A stretch of DNA of 64,000 bases, taken from NCBI GenBank assembly GCA_030248195.1, contig JASAND010024206.1:1-64000 (forward strand). The letters run 5' to 3'. Position 1 is the stretch's first letter, and every line of letters starts with the position of its first letter. Both the position numbers and the translations under genes were made by a program. Positions 61,389 through 64,000 of the stretch are shown piece by piece. Source of the DNA: Trissonchulus latispiculum. Its lineage: Eukaryota; Nematoda; Enoplea; Enoplida; Ironidae. Under the pieces are notes generated by a model. It was not told the DNA's origin. It worked only from the letters and a program-made list of their open reading frames with translations, and did no database searches.

Positions 61389-63740
61389 ATTGAAATTGTA
61401 ATTTATATATACTCATTCAACGCACTTGCATTTGTGCGATTACACCCAAACTCAACAAGATAGAATTGCAATCCTTCGTAGCTGTTAGATTTCTTTGTTT
61501 AATCCAATGCGTGTTTAGTACGTATTTTGTATTTTGTAATTTTAACGGTCAATTTTCGTAAAACCTAGATATAATTATTTATTTGAAGCCATCGTAGTAA
61601 TACCAATACATCTAAGGAACTTTAGTTTTGGCTTGCGGAAAATTGAGCACAGCAATTTACTTTTATCAATTAGGATTGCTAAACACCTCTTCCTAAACAC
61701 TAATCATGAGTCACCTGACCTTCAGTTGACGATTTTCTTTAGAGGGAGCGGTTTCTTTAGTCGTTTGGGGACTAAATCTAGGTTTGCCTGATAATACCAA
61801 CTTCTTTACTCGACTTTTCGTAACCTTTATTCACCATTTACCCTCTTTTTGTTAGCTTCAGCTTCGTGGCTCGACAGGATACTCAGGGAGCTACCTAGAC
61901 AGAAATTTCCTAAGCAGTCAGGACTTGTATTACGTTGCGCCAGTCCTAGTCGTGAAGGAGTTTCTGTGGTTAAACTCCCAGGCCTCTTCATTACATTAAG
62001 ACACCAGACAATGGGTATAGGTATTCTGCAAATCTCAACCTTCCATAGCTAAGAGGGTCAGAAGTTGGAACGGATTACATTTGATAAAATCTAATTGAAA
62101 AATTTTTGAAGACTGGTTTTTGATAGTGGACATATGTTTTCCATATTGCGTCCCTTTGTGGTGAACTTTCATAAACTTCATTTTTGTGCAAATTTATTAC
62201 ATGCCGTTATCATGTAAAGGGCTCAAAATGAGGATTAGAATTAGAAATTGGGTTACCCCAAAAATAACCGGTTTAAGTACTTCTAGCTGAGTCGGCTGAT
62301 GCCTTGAGCTGATTCTGGTTAAAACTGGGGTTGACGATAAAAGGGTTACCTCAACATAACCCCAAAATATTTTATAATGTATTGTTAAGGCCAAGGGTTA
62401 ACCTAACCCAAAATTTCGGGGTTAACGCCAAAATGGACGTAACCTGGGTTAGTTTGTTAAAATTAGACACCGGAACTAAACTGAACTACTTTAGGCCGTC
62501 GACAGACGCTTAAGTTAATATAGCTCGCACTAAAGCTAGTTTCAGATTTTCCGAAAACTTAAATTTAAACTTAAAATGTTTTGAAATTAGCAAAAAGTTA
62601 TGCTAATGCTGCTGCAGGGGTTCAAATTATGCTTCATATTTACTCTGAAGACTGGAAACCGGTTTGATAATTATAGCTGGGCCCTCACATTTATTCTGAC
62701 TTTATTGCGCACCCTACTGTACAGTTTCCAATTTGAAGTGTAATAGAAAGATCAAATGATGACCATCGCTAATGCATAGTTTAAAGCAGAAGTAGAAAGA
62801 GCCCTAGCAGTGAATATATATTAATGAAAACAAATTACTATGCAGCAAATAGAGCTGACTCTTCACTTAATATGAAAAGCCCAAGCTAAAATTTAAAGCT
62901 ACATAACTAATATATATTCACTAAAATTTATTTATTAACAATATATTTAAAAACCTTTCAAGAAAAATTAAAAATCCAAATCTCAAAATTTTAATAGAAT
63001 TTATTATCGTGTGCTAAAGTTAGTTACCAAAGAGTTGAGTCAAATTCAAAATCTGAGATTTCATCATTTTTTATTTGTTTAAAAGTACATATCCTAATAT
63101 TTGCTCGTAAAAACGACTTTGACTTACCATTGAATAGAGAACCAAGGCATGAATTTCTTTTAGTTTACAAGAATTAGTGCATTAGTGCAAGTTTTTGCAG
63201 TTAACTCTGCAAATTAGGAAATCAGTTTCCTAATATATTCACTGCTGGTGCCCTCTCTATTTGTAATTTAGACAGTATATTAGATTTGTTCACCATCTGA
63301 CCCTCCTATGGGAAACGCTTGGAAAAGAAGACGTCCGTCCTGGCAAAACAGAAACTTGAAATTGCTTTAGGTTGGCTACTGAAGCTTAAACTGGAGCTTT
63401 TTTGGTACGCCGACTGAAATTGAAACTGAAACCGGGTGCAGCAGCAATACTACTTTGTATGAGAGATGACAGTAAATTCCTATTTATGAAATTAAATTCT
63501 CAAATGTCAAATAGTGCTGATAGAGTTCTGCTTGCACGATGTTGGCATAATTCTGTATCATTTACCACGATAGTTCTCATTTGAAAACATCGCTAATTGC
63601 AGTGCGGCTGCATCTTATTTTATTAGACTGACACATGCGGGAAGAAGCTGGCCTTCTGGATCAGGAATAAACTTCGTGCCACTATTTAGTACCATCTTAA
63701 CTCAATTTGGCAACTTTCTAGAAATCACTACAGAATAATA
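61389..63740. other. No recognised gene
   Basis: Spacer between two minus-strand chitinase copies. A stretch at 62240-62450 is rich in GGGTTAACC-like motifs, with no further structure resolved. The upstream exons of the pseudogene would be expected here but were not seen. Confidence 0.4.
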
Positions 63741-63746
63741 AATAAA

Positions 63747-63752
63747 TTTATT
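63747..63752 (-). promoter_or_regulatory. Poly(A) signal of the third chitinase copy
   Basis: AATAAA on the minus strand in the context ATCAATAAATTT, about 77 bp after the stop. Confidence 0.6.
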
Positions 63753-63828
63753 GATTTACAGCATAATGCATTCACTATTGCAATAATTTCATTAAACCAC
63801 TGAATTAAATGTAATTGATTTCAGCTCT

Positions 63829-64000
63829 TTAGTTGTAGCAGCCGCGTTCATTTGGAGATCCACTGACGCCAAATGCTCTAAAGATTGCCTTGTAGATCTG
63901 GAATCGTTTTCTTGCATATACATGACCACTGGCAGCATCACATTCTAAACCCCCATTGATTTTCCTAGTAGCTGAACCAAATTGACCATTTTGCACACCG
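63829..64000 (-). CDS. Third GH19 chitinase copy, last exon, cut by the window edge
   Basis: The minus-strand frame is open from the edge to TAA at 63829-63831: GVQNGQFGSATRKINGGLEC, then DAASGHVYARKRFQIYKAIF, then RAFGVSGSPNERGCYN. It differs from exon 4 of the 52694 gene at only a few residues (KSFGVSGTP there) and has no break, so this copy is probably functional. Confidence 0.9.
   Translation of the reverse strand, partial: GVQNGQFGSATRKINGGLECDAASGHVYARKRFQIYKAIFRAFGVSGSPNERGCYN

Noticed and set aside
62240..62450. Possible telomere-like GGGTTA repeats
   Set aside because: Motifs are irregular, in both orientations and interspersed, not a tandem array.

Overview
The window is genomic DNA from a eukaryote, most likely an invertebrate animal. 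Reasons: GT-AG introns of 230 bp to more than 6 kb, a BEL/Pao retrotransposon fragment (a group known from animals), a ZMYM1/P52rIPK-type hAT transposase, a tRNA-headed SINE with target-site duplications, and A/T-rich intergenic DNA with TACG/TA simple repeats. The species cannot be named from this sequence; a sponge or other early-branching animal fits the style, but that is only an impression.

Two protein genes can be read with confidence. The first is AVL9 (late secretory pathway, DENN-related), plus strand, 14 exons from 10677 to the stop at 33758. The phases join without error to give 818 residues; the short first coding exon was not found. The second is a secreted family 19 chitinase, plus strand, 52694-54485, four exons, 326 residues: signal peptide, six-cysteine CBM19-like chitin-binding module, (GGGNQ)n linker and GH19 catalytic domain with E179/E188. 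A decayed minus-strand GH19 copy (59261-61388) is split by two transposons. The last exon of a third, apparently intact minus-strand copy runs off the right edge (63829-64000).

Layout. 1-10670: small inverted-repeat elements, a ~145-bp satellite, a ~4.1-kb hAT transposon (4687-8753) inside that satellite, a GC-rich MITE pair, and a LINE RNase H remnant ending next to the first AVL9 exon seen. 10677-33758: AVL9, with introns filled by foldback elements, hAT-like MITEs with 8-bp duplications, two arrays of a ~145-bp palindromic satellite, a 1.5-kb tandem duplication and a TTAA-flanked element. 33760-43200: two more 8-bp-TSD elements, G/C tracts and a ~727-bp unit in three copies. 43200-52500: an unidentified minus-strand coding candidate broken by a MITE, SINEs, a (TA)n tract and a ~1.9-kb inverted repeat with a SINE in its centre. 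52500-64000: the chitinase cluster, an unidentified Cys-rich ORF, BEL/Pao remnants and a duplicated non-coding block.

The two genes are not functionally linked. What unifies the window is its load of cut-and-paste elements. At least six insertions have readable 8-bp duplications (hAT-like), two are bounded by TTAA, and several are nested, so the order of events can be read.
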